A stretch of 64,000 bases of DNA from Verrucomicrobiia bacterium (GCA_026125285.1 JAHCLO010000019.1:62001-126000), one strand, 5' to 3'. Positions 35,334 to 44,682 are shown, counted from the first letter of the stretch. Numbers and translations: made by a program. Notes: generated by a model from the letters alone, not told the origin.

Positions 35334-35564
35334 GAGTTTCACCTTCAGCGTGGCGTGGTCGTCACCGTGGATGATTTTGCCGAGGGGCACTTCGCGACCC
35401 AGCATTTCCGAGAGCACAAGTGCGTCGAACGCCAAGATCAGCTTGTCGTCCGCAGTGAGTTTGTTGCGCCAGATGAAGCGGATGGGGATGAATTGGGCCG
35501 GCTTGCCCCGGCCTTCGGAGGGAATGCGCTCGACTGCGTGCAGGCGGGTTTCCAACTGCCACTC

Positions 35565-35635
35565 GGAGCACGGACCGCTGAGTCCGCGGGTTTGTTCATT
35601 CGGCAGAGACTCGCGGACAAGGCTGTCCGCGCTCC
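35565..35635 (+). repeat. REPIN copy E, inside the RecB-like gene
   Basis: 71 bp, same length and order as copy C, with one change in the left arm (GGAGCACGGACC). In frame on the minus strand. Confidence 0.9.
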
Positions 35636-36021
35636 TATGCGGCGCTGACACCACGACGTTGGCTGCCAAACGCCATGTGGCAATTTTGAGCCTATCGGCA
35701 GATGGCGAAACAACGCGTTCGGCCTCCGGCACGGTTTCGTGCAATCGCCAAGCCGCTTCGCGTTCGTAAGATTCGTCCTGACCGCGAACCCATTCTGCGT
35801 ATTCGTTGCCCGAACCGGTTTCGCCCAACGCGCGGAGGTAACATTGAGTTGGGCATTTCAGAAAAGCTTCAAAAAGTGAAAAGGTCGTTCTCATGGCAGA
35901 ACATACGCCGCGTTTCTCGAAGCGCACAGGTTGAAGGCAGCGATGGCTGCAGGACAGGCGTCACGCCTGTTTCAAGAAACAATGGAATGGGAGACCGGCG
36001 CCACGCCCGTCCTGCGGAATC

Positions 36022-36046
36022 GGGCGGACTCAGCGATCCGTGCTGG
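36022..36046 (-). repeat. degenerate REP copy F, at the end of the PQQ-propeller gene
   Basis: CGGACTCAGCGATCCGTGCT matches the complement of the REP core CGGACTCAGCGGTCCGCGCT at 18 of 20 positions. It overlaps the stop region of the PQQ-like gene. Confidence 0.5.
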
Positions 36047-37694
36047 GTGCGACTTCAAGGCTCGCCGTGGAGCGTGCGCCTGGTTGCAACGCGTAGAGAT
36101 GGTTCATCGTGGCGACGAACAGAACGCCGTTGGCGGCAGTGGCGGTGCCGCTGATGGGCGAAACCAGTTCCAGTTCGGCGAGCACGTTTTTCTGCCGGTT
36201 GGCGGCGAACACGTAAAACGCTCCGCCGCGCGTGCCGAGATAGACCTTGCCATCGGCCACGTAAGGCGACGCCCAGACTTCGCCTCTGATCTCGTGCGTC
36301 CAGAGACGTTTGCCGGTCGTGGCATCCACACAATGAAACGTGCGCCCGCAATCGGCCATGAACACCATCCCCTCGTAAACCGCCGCCGTGGACATGACGT
36401 GTTTCTCCAGCGGATACGACCAGAGCAAGCCTTCCGCCCCAGCCCCGCTCCTATCCGACGCGAGCGGGTGGCGGCCAGGCCGGGTGAGGGCAATCGCGTC
36501 AATGCACTTGAGCCAGGCTTCATTCTTGCCCCACCAGAGGTCGCCGCCGCCGGCCACGTAGAGGCGGCCATCATGGAAGACGGGCATGCCGTAAATGTTG
36601 CTCGGACCTTCCCGCCGGTTGCTGTTGTAGCGATGCACGTCCTCCTTGGGCGCGGTCGGGTCAAAATCGAACGCAAAGACTTTGTTCAGCTTGAGCACTT
36701 CGCCGGGAGGCGGATTGGCGCGCACAATGTCGAAGGCATAGACCACGCCGTTGCCCGCGGCGAAGAAGATCAGCGGCCGGTGGTTGACCGTCGCCAACGA
36801 CGGGGAGGACCAGGTGCAGTGGAAAATGTTGGGAGCGATGCGCTCGTCGTCGCGCGCGAGGAGGCGGCCGGTGCGCTTGTCCAGCACCACCAGACTCGGG
36901 GCATCCGGTTTGCGGATGCGTTTGTGGGTGTTGTCCACGCCGGTGCAGGAGTTCAAATAGAGATGGTCGCCGTGGATCAAAATGGAACTGTGCGCGGCGT
37001 CGTGCGGCCACGTGCCCGCGCCGGTGACGAGGTCAAACACCCAGAGGATGTCGGCATCGGTCGGTCCCGGTTTGAGGAGTTCCACGCCCGGCGGCGGCGC
37101 GAGTGGCAACGGATTGATCTCCGCCCCGGCCACGGGTCGCAGCGGCGCGCCGGAACCGGCGGCCACGGTCAATCGCGCACCTTCGTTCAGGAACGGACCG
37201 TCGTTGCCATTCGCCATGCCGCGGGCGTCCAGGCAAAGCACCTCGCCGCGATTGCTCACCAGGTAAACGCGGTCGCCCTCGACGGTCGCGGTCGAGGAAA
37301 TGCCGCTTTTCGGCCAGTCGAAATAGGGGTCTTCCTCCCGCTTCGGCACCACCAACTGCCAGAGGAAGTTCCCGGTCTGTTCATCGAAACACATCAACAC
37401 GCCACGATCGCCCTGATGCTTCGGATCGCGCGGTTCGCCGTTGTTCGTGCCGATGTAAACGCGCCCGCCGGCAATGATCGGGGTGGAGTGAGTCTCGGTG
37501 CCAAGCCTGGCCATCCACTTGATGTTTCGCCCGGTTTGCGGGTCGAAAGAATCGGGCAAACCCTTTTCGCTCGAAACCATGTTGCGCGTCCAGGCGTGGC
37601 CCCATTGCGGTTGGTCGGCGGCGGGCGCGTTGAGGTTTCCGGCTCCGGTAAGCATCCCTGCGGAGAGCAGAATGGTCTGGCAGTAGTGTTTCAT
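36030..37694 (-). CDS. exported PQQ-like beta-propeller protein
   Basis: 554-aa protein with an N-terminal signal (MKHYCQTILLSAGMLTGAGN) and repeated PQQ-like blades: THSTPIIAGGRVYIGTNNGE, TATVEGDRVYLVSNRGEVLC, STAAVYEGMVFMADCGRTFH, WASPYVADGKVYLGTRGGAF. The first part WGHAWTRNMVSSEKGLPDSF is the usual opening of outer PQQ-propeller proteins of PVC bacteria. No CxxCH heme site; no proven cofactor, so structural or binding role rather than dehydrogenase. The last residues (APSTDR) come from a degenerate REP. Confidence 0.9.
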   Translation of the reverse strand: MKHYCQTILLSAGMLTGAGNLNAPAADQPQWGHAWTRNMVSSEKGLPDSFDPQTGRNIKWMARLGTETHSTPIIAGGRVYIGTNNGEPRDPKHQGDRGVLMCFDEQTGNFLWQLVVPKREEDPYFDWPKSGISSTATVEGDRVYLVSNRGEVLCLDARGMANGNDGPFLNEGARLTVAAGSGAPLRPVAGAEINPLPLAPPPGVELLKPGPTDADILWVFDLVTGAGTWPHDAAHSSILIHGDHLYLNSCTGVDNTHKRIRKPDAPSLVVLDKRTGRLLARDDERIAPNIFHCTWSSPSLATVNHRPLIFFAAGNGVVYAFDIVRANPPPGEVLKLNKVFAFDFDPTAPKEDVHRYNSNRREGPSNIYGMPVFHDGRLYVAGGGDLWWGKNEAWLKCIDAIALTRPGRHPLASDRSGAGAEGLLWSYPLEKHVMSTAAVYEGMVFMADCGRTFHCVDATTGKRLWTHEIRGEVWASPYVADGKVYLGTRGGAFYVFAANRQKNVLAELELVSPISGTATAANGVLFVATMNHLYALQPGARSTASLEVAPSTDR

Positions 37695-37724
37695 GCGTTT
37701 GCCCTTTGCGTGCGCTTAGGTGGA

Positions 37725-38837
37725 TCAGTGGCTTTCGGTCACGGTGGGTGCTTCGCTCGTCGGCAGCATGATCTGCCCCAGCCGCAGGGCAAGCTCGCCC
37801 AGCCCCTTGACTTGTTGCGCGTTGGCCAGCAACGCGACGGCGACATTGTTTCCGGGATGGTGCAGGAAGTAGGTCGTGCCCCCGGTGGCCCCGCCGCTGT
37901 GGCCAACCCACAGGCGTTTCTGTTGGTCTATCTGCGTTCGCCAGCCCAGTCCGTATTCGGTGCGGCTGCCATCGGGCAACACGGCGGATTCGTACATCAT
38001 TCGCCGCGCGTTCGCGCCCAGCAATCGGCCATCGTTGAGCGCCATGCAAAACCAGACCAGATCTTCCGCGTTGCCCGCCATGCCGCCGCCGGCCCATTTG
38101 CAGCTTAAATCCACCTCCGGCGCCGGGACGAAACGGTCGCCTTGACGGAGATACTGCCGGCTGCGGTTCTTCACCGGCTCCTCCAAGTGCTCGAGATCGG
38201 CGGTGGCCATGCCGGCGGATCGGAAGATATGCTCCCGCAGATACAGGCGGAACGATTTGCCCGCGGCTTCCTCGACCACTGCCGCCACGATGTTGAAGGC
38301 GTAGGAGGAGTAAAGGTATTTTGTCCCCGGCGGAAACTTCAGCGGATCGTCCTTGAAAATGCCGAGTGCCTCTCCGACGGAGTGGTAACGCCGATTGCTT
38401 AACATTTCCAATCCCTGATAATGCCGGATGCCGGAAGTGTGCGTCAGGAGGTGCCGCAAGGTGATCTCCCCTTCGGGCTTGGCGGGAAAACTCGGAACGT
38501 AACGCTGGATGGGCGCGTCGAGGGAGATTTTACCCGCCTCCAACAGTTGCATCGCCGCAGTGGCCGCGATGGGTTTGGAGATCGAAGCATACCGGTAAAT
38601 CGTTCCGGCGTCCGCCGGAGTCTCTTGTTCAAGGTCGGCGAAGCCGAAGCCCGTGGACCAGAACAAGCGGTTGCTCACGCCTACGGCCACGGAGAGACCG
38701 GGTGTTTGCAGCGAGGCAAATGCACCCTCCACGGTAGTCTTCAGCGCGGACAGTGTTTCCGCTGCCTGCGCCAGCGCAAGGTGAACTGCCAGAAGCAGGC
38801 AGCCGGTTAGAAGTTTGATTCGCTGATGAGCTTTCAC
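37725..38837 (-). CDS. exported serine hydrolase (class C beta-lactamase family)
   Basis: 370-aa penicillin-binding-like serine hydrolase. Signal peptide MKAHQRIKLLTGCLLLAVHL. Catalytic SISK at residues 85-88 (Ser85, Lys88), the second motif YSS in TKYLYSSYAFN (Y-x-N/S), and WVGHSGGATGG as the third (H-S-G instead of K-T-G), the esterase/D-aminopeptidase pattern. Likely an esterase or peptidase acting outside the cytoplasm. Separated by 30 bp from the PQQ-like gene and in the same direction. Confidence 0.9.
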   Translation of the reverse strand: MKAHQRIKLLTGCLLLAVHLALAQAAETLSALKTTVEGAFASLQTPGLSVAVGVSNRLFWSTGFGFADLEQETPADAGTIYRYASISKPIAATAAMQLLEAGKISLDAPIQRYVPSFPAKPEGEITLRHLLTHTSGIRHYQGLEMLSNRRYHSVGEALGIFKDDPLKFPPGTKYLYSSYAFNIVAAVVEEAAGKSFRLYLREHIFRSAGMATADLEHLEEPVKNRSRQYLRQGDRFVPAPEVDLSCKWAGGGMAGNAEDLVWFCMALNDGRLLGANARRMMYESAVLPDGSRTEYGLGWRTQIDQQKRLWVGHSGGATGGTTYFLHHPGNNVAVALLANAQQVKGLGELALRLGQIMLPTSEAPTVTESH

Positions 38838-38961
38838 GATTTCCTGGGGAGTTTCGACTCAGGCTTATGGATGGCATCGGAGCCTTGCACCGTGGCTGCG
38901 ATGCCCCGCCGCAGCCACGAAAGGTTACTGGGAAGACGTGAGTGCAGAGTCAGCCGGGTAA

Positions 38962-39480
38962 TCATTTCACTTCCAGCGGCGTGACTTCCACCGTGAGGCC
39001 GGTGACGGCTTTTTCCAGCGATTCGCGCAGGGCATTTACCATCAGATCCGCCGGCAGCAGCAGTTTGGCGCGAGCCTGAAAGAGCGGTTCCCCGGACATG
39101 GGCGCGCTGACACATTCGGTGGCGAGTTCCTCCACATTCACGCCTCGGGCGGCGAGCGCGTGGGCAATCTCGCGCACGATGCCGGGCCGATCATGGCCTA
39201 CGACTTCCAACGCGGCGAACTGCGGGGGCGAGAGGGAGACAAACGCGTCGTCCGAGCGCACCACAATGGTCAGGTCAGGCAGTGTGGCCAGCCCCTGCTC
39301 CAGTGCCGCGCGGCGCGCGGCCGCAACCTGCAGGCGCAGGATGCCGGCGAACTCACCCCCCAATCGGCACATGCGGCTTTCCAGCCAGTTGCCACCATGC
39401 TCGGCGACCACGCGTGCGACCGATTCCACCAGGCCAGTGCGATCCTTGCCAATGACCGTCAGGACGAGAAGAACTTGCAT
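38962..39480 (-). CDS. GcvR-like double ACT domain regulator
   Basis: 172-aa protein made of two ACT domains: LLVLTVIGKDRTGLVESVAR (residues about 4-80) and ALEVVGHDRPGIVREIAHAL (about 90-165), with the N-rich HGGNWLESRMCRLGGEFAGI between. This is the layout of glycine-cleavage repressor GcvR, which senses glycine. It is divergent from the serine dehydratase gene, so the two could jointly balance serine and glycine (inference). No DNA-binding domain is present. Confidence 0.88.
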   Translation of the reverse strand: MQVLLVLTVIGKDRTGLVESVARVVAEHGGNWLESRMCRLGGEFAGILRLQVAAARRAALEQGLATLPDLTIVVRSDDAFVSLSPPQFAALEVVGHDRPGIVREIAHALAARGVNVEELATECVSAPMSGEPLFQARAKLLLPADLMVNALRESLEKAVTGLTVEVTPLEVK

Positions 39481-39715
39481 TGCGCCAGTGTTAACCCGCC
39501 ACCTGCCGGTGACAAGTGATTCCGGGCCCAGGCGCTCAGAAAGTCCAACGCGTAAACACTACTCCATCGGACGCCCACATCTTGTGGAGTTACCGACGAT
39601 CGGTGAACTGGATCAATTGCTGGAACTCATCTAAACTGGGCGCGAACTCATCTGCGGTTCGCTGCAGTCGCGAGTCCTGGAGTTGACCGTTTGAAACCAT
39701 CGGAAGACATCTGAC

Positions 39716-41326
39716 ATGCTGGCAAGTATATTCAACGACGTGATCGGCCCGGTCATGCGCGGACCATCAAGTTCGCATTGCGCGGCCGCATTGCGAATCG
39801 GGCGGCTGGCGCGCGATCTGATGGGCGGCGCCTTCGAGGAGGTTCTGATCGAGTTCGACCGCAACGGCTCGCTGCCCACGACGCATGACAGCCAGGGGTC
39901 GGACATGGGATTGGGTGGTGGGTTAATGGGGTGGGAAGCCGACGACGAGCGACTGCCCAACTCAATGCAAGCCCTGCGGGAAACCGGGGTGTGCATTCGT
40001 ATCAAGACGGTGGACGCGGGTGATCCGCATCCGAACACCTACCGGCTCACGTTGCGCAACGGACCCGAAACCCGGTTCTTGCGCGCCATCTCCACCGGCG
40101 GCGGGATGATCGAAGTGCTGAACGTGGATGGATTCGAGGTATCCCTGTCTGGCGATTGCTTTGAAACGCTGCTGTGGGTGCGCAGTGACGGCCCGGAACT
40201 GGCGCGCCGGCTGGCCACGTTGCTGGACGCCAACGCCGTGCTGGCGCACGAAGCCGGCGGCACACACCTGGTTGAAGTGAAGGCGGGCGAGTTCGTCAGC
40301 GATGCAATTCTCTCCCGCTTGAACGGAGCGTTCGACATTCAGGCCGTGAAGCGTTTGTCTCCCGTGTTGCCGGTGTTGTCGCAGCGGGACGCGCAGGTGC
40401 CCTTCACGACCTGCGCGGACATGCTGCGTTACGACGCGGGGCGCAACACGCCGCTCTGGAAGCTCGGGGTGCAATACGAAATGGCGCGCGGCGGCCTCAC
40501 GGAGGCGGAAGTCATCGCCAAAATGGTGGACCTCGTCCGCATCCTTCGGCAGTCCATCGCCCAAGGCATCGCGGGCACGCGCTACGACGACCGGGTGCTG
40601 GGCCATCAGAGTGGCAAGTTTAATGAATTGGTGCGGGCGGGGCGTTTGCTCAACGGCGGTGTGCTCGATCGAATCGTTCTGTATGTCTCCGCGCTGATGG
40701 AAGTGAAGAGTGCCATGGGTGTCATTGTGGCCGCGCCGACGGCGGGGGCGTGCGCGGCCCTGCCCGGAGCGGTGATCGCCACCGCCGAGGAGTTGGGAAT
40801 CGGGGAAGTGGAAATGGCCAGGGCGATGCTGGCCGGCGGCATCATCGGCATATTCATCACCACGCAATCGAGTTTCGCCGCCGAGGTGGGCGGATGCCAG
40901 GCGGAGGGTGGGTCCGCGGCATGCATGGCGGCGGCGGCGCTCGTGGACATGGCGGGCGGCACGCTGGCTCAATCCGTTGCGGCGGCTTCACTGGCGCTCC
41001 AAAGCATGTTGGGCTTGATTTGCGATCCGATCGCCAATCGCGTCGAAGCCCCCTGTCTGGGCAAGAACGTGATGGCGGCCAGCAATGCGCTCGCCTGCGC
41101 GAACATGGCCCTGGCAGACTACGACCCCCTCATCCCGCTGGATGAGGTGATCGAGACGGCCAAGCGGGTCGCCAGCCAGATGCCACGCGAGTTGCGTTGC
41201 ACGGCCCTGGGCGGGCTTTCCACCACGCCAACGTCAAAGGCGATTGAGCAACGGTTGACCGCAGGCAAAGCCGCCGCGTGCGGAAGTTGCGGTGGCCGGC
41301 CACCGAACAATTCACAAGCAACCTGA
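39716..41326 (+). CDS. sdaA: L-serine ammonia-lyase (Fe-S serine dehydratase), fused alpha/beta
   Basis: 536 aa; converts L-serine to pyruvate and ammonia with a 4Fe-4S cluster. The beta-like domain (IGPVMRGPSSSHCAAALRIG) and the alpha domain (APTAGACAALPGAVIATAEE; GGCQAEGGSAACMAAAALVD; ICDPIANRVEAPCLGKN) are in one chain; conserved Cys in TAGAC, GGCQAEGG and the C-terminal region bind the cluster. An ACT-like stretch sits at residues about 165-205. The tail CGSCGGRPPNNSQAT is an extra Cys-containing end that is not typical. Start ATG 39716. Confidence 0.93.
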   Translation: MLASIFNDVIGPVMRGPSSSHCAAALRIGRLARDLMGGAFEEVLIEFDRNGSLPTTHDSQGSDMGLGGGLMGWEADDERLPNSMQALRETGVCIRIKTVDAGDPHPNTYRLTLRNGPETRFLRAISTGGGMIEVLNVDGFEVSLSGDCFETLLWVRSDGPELARRLATLLDANAVLAHEAGGTHLVEVKAGEFVSDAILSRLNGAFDIQAVKRLSPVLPVLSQRDAQVPFTTCADMLRYDAGRNTPLWKLGVQYEMARGGLTEAEVIAKMVDLVRILRQSIAQGIAGTRYDDRVLGHQSGKFNELVRAGRLLNGGVLDRIVLYVSALMEVKSAMGVIVAAPTAGACAALPGAVIATAEELGIGEVEMARAMLAGGIIGIFITTQSSFAAEVGGCQAEGGSAACMAAAALVDMAGGTLAQSVAAASLALQSMLGLICDPIANRVEAPCLGKNVMAASNALACANMALADYDPLIPLDEVIETAKRVASQMPRELRCTALGGLSTTPTSKAIEQRLTAGKAAACGSCGGRPPNNSQAT

Positions 41327-41365
41327 GAACCGCGAGGCAATTCGCAAGACCCGAGAAGTGCCATT

Positions 41366-42679
41366 ATGAAAACTGCGAACAAACCAATTTCCACGCGCAC
41401 GCCTGCCGCCATCAACCGGCGGCAGTTCCTCCGCACCGCCGGACAAACGGCCACGGTCCTGGCCACCGCTTCCACCGCTGTGCCCTCCATTTTGTCCGCA
41501 CCCGCGCCCAGCCGGACCATCGGCGTGGGTTGCATCGGCATCGGCACCCGCGGTGGCGACCTCCTGAACGCCGTCGCGTTGACACCCGGCGTCAAGGTGG
41601 TCGCCGTCTGCGACGTCTATGGACCGCACCGCCAGAAGGGCGTCGAGCGCAGCCGCAACCCGGACGTGAAGGCTTACGTGGATTACCGTGAGTTGCTGGC
41701 CGATGCCAACGTGGACGCCGTTATCATTGCCACGCCGGACCACTGGCATTGCCAGATGGTGCTCGACGCGGTGAAGGCGGGCAAAGACATCTACTGCGAG
41801 AAGGGGTTCTCGCGGACGCTGGCCGAGGCCAGGTTCATGCGCGACGCGCTCAAGCAGAGCTGGGTGGTTTTCCAACTCGGACACCAGGCGCGGCAGGATA
41901 CGTGTGCCCTGCAGGCGAAGGAACTGATCGCCCGTGGCGTCCTCGGGCCCATCACTCTGGTGCGAACCGGTCGCTTCAAGTCCACCGAACCGCACCAGCC
42001 CAACTGGCGCTGGTACGGCTATTACAATCAATGGAAGCGCCCCGACCCGGAACAGGTCCGCAGGGAAGTGGACTGGAATCTCTGGCTGGGGCCGGCCCCG
42101 CAAATTCCCTGGAACGAACGTCACTTCTGGCATTGGCGCTGTTACTATGCCTACGGCACCGGTTACGCCGGCGATCTGCTGTCACACGAAATGGATTTTG
42201 TGCAATATCTTCTCGGTCATGGCATCCCCGACACCTGTATTTGCGCCGGCCAGATTGCGTTGCTCCGCGATGACCGCGAAGTGCCCGACACCTGGGTCGC
42301 CACCTACCAGTTCGAGAAGCTGGGGCGCACCGTCACGTTTGAAGGCAGCATGAACACCACCGACCGTCAACCGGTGACGGTTTGTGGGCGCGAGGCCACG
42401 CTGCGGTTTGACGCCATCGCGCACGACGTGAGTACGTTTGAGATCATCCCCGCAGCGCACGCCCGCAACGCCGGCCTGCCCAAAGGCTACACGCGCGGCC
42501 AGACGCCGGCTCAACCCAATCACATTGTGGATTGGTTGAATTGTATTCGCACCCGCGGCACCCCGAAGTGTTCGACCGACGAGGCATTCATCGAGACGGC
42601 GACCTTCCTCATGTCGCTGAAGGCGCAGCAGGAACAACGCATGGTGCGCTGGGATGCCGCGCGGGAAGAAATCGTCTAG
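41366..42679 (+). CDS. Gfo/Idh/MocA oxidoreductase with twin-arginine signal (second copy)
   Basis: 437-aa paralogue of the enzyme at 9321. Tat signal NRRQFLRTAGQTATVLATAS. The Rossmann motif is GVGCIGIGTRGGDL; the family motif appears as YCEKGFSRTLAEA, so Lys is kept but the usual EKP is EKG. HQARQDTCALQAKELIARGV and GHGIPDTCICAGQIAL belong to the PVC subgroup. Substrate unknown. It is 39 bp after the serine dehydratase gene and 26 bp before the next secreted-protein gene, so the three may form one transcript. Confidence 0.92.
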   Translation: MKTANKPISTRTPAAINRRQFLRTAGQTATVLATASTAVPSILSAPAPSRTIGVGCIGIGTRGGDLLNAVALTPGVKVVAVCDVYGPHRQKGVERSRNPDVKAYVDYRELLADANVDAVIIATPDHWHCQMVLDAVKAGKDIYCEKGFSRTLAEARFMRDALKQSWVVFQLGHQARQDTCALQAKELIARGVLGPITLVRTGRFKSTEPHQPNWRWYGYYNQWKRPDPEQVRREVDWNLWLGPAPQIPWNERHFWHWRCYYAYGTGYAGDLLSHEMDFVQYLLGHGIPDTCICAGQIALLRDDREVPDTWVATYQFEKLGRTVTFEGSMNTTDRQPVTVCGREATLRFDAIAHDVSTFEIIPAAHARNAGLPKGYTRGQTPAQPNHIVDWLNCIRTRGTPKCSTDEAFIETATFLMSLKAQQEQRMVRWDAAREEIV

Positions 42680-42705
42680 CTCAGGACCATTGCCAGGAAC
42701 TCTCC

Positions 42706-44370
42706 ATGAAGACCACCATATTGCTCCTGTTCAACGTCGCGATTCTGCTTTGGCCCGCCGCGGCGCAAGACGCCGGCCCCGATTCCGCCTCCAAGGCTGA
42801 GGCCGGCCAGGTCACCTCCCATGTCCGGGGACTGCACGGCTACATCGGTTTCAACCACGAAAAGCTGCCGGCCGAGGGTGGCTACACCGCCGGGATGGGT
42901 TTCTATGCCGCCGTCTGGCCGTTGGTGGACCAGCCGCTGGCCCGTTTCCAGATCGGCCTGCCGAGTTCCTGGATTCAACCGGACAACTCCGACAACAAGG
43001 ACCAACCACTCGCGCCGGAAGGCACGCTGGCCCGAACGTGGAAACCACGCGGGCCGACGTGGAGCAGCGTGTTCCAAACGATCGAAGGCGGCCTGGGCTA
43101 CTGGCGGGGCAATCATTTCCGCTACGGTCCGCCCAAGTTCAGCATGAACTCCACGCCGCAATGTTACGACTACGAGATCGGCTCGCCCGGTTGGTCCTTC
43201 TTCTACAGCGACGAAGCCCTGCCGGACGAACGCCTCGGCATCGCCCAACTCAGCAACCGTCTCTTGATTCCTCCCGATGCGTTGCCGTTCGAGGGCAACC
43301 CCAACGGCGAGTTCCTCGGCTACTCTTGGATGGCGCTGCCGTTCACCGACCCGACTGCCGGCGATCCGCCGACGGGCGACCAGAGCTGGACCTGTTTCCT
43401 CAGCGCCGCCAACTTCAAAGGTCCGATCGCTTATTACATTCCGGAGACGTGGAGCAAAATCGGCAAGCTGTTCAACTACCCATTCCTCTACGGTCGCGGA
43501 CTCGACGCGCGGCCCGGCATCATGGGTGGTGGTGCGATGGAGATCAATACCGTGCCGTGCTTCGAGGCCCGGGACGCCCAAGGGCGCATCTACTCGAAGA
43601 TTCCCAAGCTCCAATTCCCCGTGGACGACCACGGTCGGGCCTTCCTCGTGCAGGACGTCACCTACTACTCGAAGGCGGCCCTCTACCATGCGTTCAAGTC
43701 CTGGCGGGATGGCGGCCCGGCCTGCTCTGGGCGCTTCGACGAGAAAGGCGCTTTCCAGCCCAAGCTCAACACGCGCACGACGCGCTACAACCAGGCGGAC
43801 CAGCCGATCGTCGGCGTGGAACGCGCCTTCGACACGCGCATCTTCGAGGGCAACGTCTGGGGCCTGCAATGGTTCACCAACGACCTCAGCGGCGCGGGTC
43901 TGTTCCCGCAATACTACCAGCACGTCCGTGAGGAGCGGCTCGCCGTCCCAGAGGCAAAGGTGCCGGCAGAGACCCGGCTACGCGCGCAGCAATTCGCGCT
44001 CGCCAAGCCGGGTCCGCCCTACACCTCGCCCACCGTCGGTGCTTGGGCCAAACCCGGCCCGAAACTCGGCCCCTTCACCGTAAAGCTCGTGGATGGCTCC
44101 CTGGTCACTTACTGGTGGTATCGCTTCGTGGACCAGCCGTCCTTCCAACAATACCACTGGAGCGCAGAGAAGAAGGCGAAACTACAGGCTTTCGTGGAAC
44201 AGCTCCATGTCACCTGGCCGCCGGATCGCGACTATATGGCGCCGCCCACGCGAGGCACGCTGGTTTCGCTCGATCCGGCCCTGCTCGTCACGCCGCCGAA
44301 GGGCCTCGAGGTGGGCTACGTGCCCATCGTCACCCGGCAAGAGGCGGCCACCAAGCCGCCCACGCACTGA
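42706..44370 (+). CDS. secreted protein of unknown function
   Basis: 554-aa protein with a clean signal peptide (MKTTILLLFNVAILLWPAAA-Q). Rich in aromatic residues and Pro, for example HGYIGFNHEKLPAEGGYTAG, PTWSSVFQTIEGGLGYWRGN and YFPFLYGR-like segments, with the pattern TYWWYRFVDQPSFQQYHW near the end. No known catalytic motif; compatible with a beta-rich periplasmic protein. Position after an exported oxidoreductase suggests a shared carbohydrate substrate, but this is context only. Start ATG 42706; the frame is open upstream into the oxidoreductase gene. Confidence 0.8.
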   Translation: MKTTILLLFNVAILLWPAAAQDAGPDSASKAEAGQVTSHVRGLHGYIGFNHEKLPAEGGYTAGMGFYAAVWPLVDQPLARFQIGLPSSWIQPDNSDNKDQPLAPEGTLARTWKPRGPTWSSVFQTIEGGLGYWRGNHFRYGPPKFSMNSTPQCYDYEIGSPGWSFFYSDEALPDERLGIAQLSNRLLIPPDALPFEGNPNGEFLGYSWMALPFTDPTAGDPPTGDQSWTCFLSAANFKGPIAYYIPETWSKIGKLFNYPFLYGRGLDARPGIMGGGAMEINTVPCFEARDAQGRIYSKIPKLQFPVDDHGRAFLVQDVTYYSKAALYHAFKSWRDGGPACSGRFDEKGAFQPKLNTRTTRYNQADQPIVGVERAFDTRIFEGNVWGLQWFTNDLSGAGLFPQYYQHVREERLAVPEAKVPAETRLRAQQFALAKPGPPYTSPTVGAWAKPGPKLGPFTVKLVDGSLVTYWWYRFVDQPSFQQYHWSAEKKAKLQAFVEQLHVTWPPDRDYMAPPTRGTLVSLDPALLVTPPKGLEVGYVPIVTRQEAATKPPTH

Positions 44371-44628
44371 TGCTCGCCAAACGCTCGAGTTGCTTGCGGG
44401 ACTACAGCGGGATCAGATCAACTCCGGGGCGCGTCCGCGCCAACGGACGGGGCTCCGGGAGCGCCGGCGAGGCGTCGGAGAACGCCCGCGCGAATCGGCT
44501 CCGCGGTTTGGCGGGCCCGCCAGAAGTTGAAGAACCGTGGGACGCCATTTACCCCACACTAAAAGGAGAGTCTGCGCCGTCTCACCCCACGGACGACTCA
44601 GGAAACATTCATCCGTGCAGAAATTGAT
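44371..44628. other. non-coding stretch, no feature seen except GC-rich sequence
   Basis: No convincing ORF, RNA gene or repeat was found between the secreted-protein stop and the STAS promoter. Several short palindromic GC blocks occur (for example near 44440-44480) without a terminator T-run. Confidence 0.5.
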
Positions 44629-44657
44629 TTGAAACCTGACGGTAACACCCGTTAAAT
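44629..44657 (+). promoter_or_regulatory. candidate promoter for the STAS/anti-sigma pair
   Basis: TTGAAA (44629-44634), a 17-bp spacer and TTAAAT (44652-44657). Predicted start near 44664, 19 nt before the ATG at 44683. Confidence 0.45.
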
Positions 44658-44682
44658 GACCACACCCTAATCCACTCAATCT

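Larger units (their letters stand above)
34641..35927 (-). pseudogene. RecB-like nuclease (TM0106 family), amber-truncated and REP-invaded
   Basis: ORF 35927-34716 encodes the N-terminal RecB-type nuclease of the TM0106/YprB-helicase family: TFSLFEAFLKCPTQCYLRAL start, ADDKLILAFDALVLSEM, four-Cys cluster at LNRHCAECEFRDRCRQRAIE (Fe-S type) and VYLDVEGLPDRDFYYLIGL, the beginning of the RNase-H-like domain. TAG at 34716-34718 stops it after LWADTVAD, but the frame continues RKIWHKFLAILDTIEKPVLA, as relatives do, to a second stop at 34641. The rest of the RNase H/helicase part is missing. Three REP copies (35148-35218, 35305-35333, 35565-35635) add peptides such as RSADSHVRESQPDEATRGLS in frame. 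Confidence 0.75.

Noticed and set aside
35931..38108. 725-aa plus-strand ORF opposite the PQQ-like and serine hydrolase genes
   Set aside because: Crosses two genes on the other strand with signal peptides and catalytic motifs; no motif of its own.
44371..44628. Possible small gene in the intergenic region before STAS
   Set aside because: Open frames are Arg/Gly-rich, without ribosome sites or motifs.
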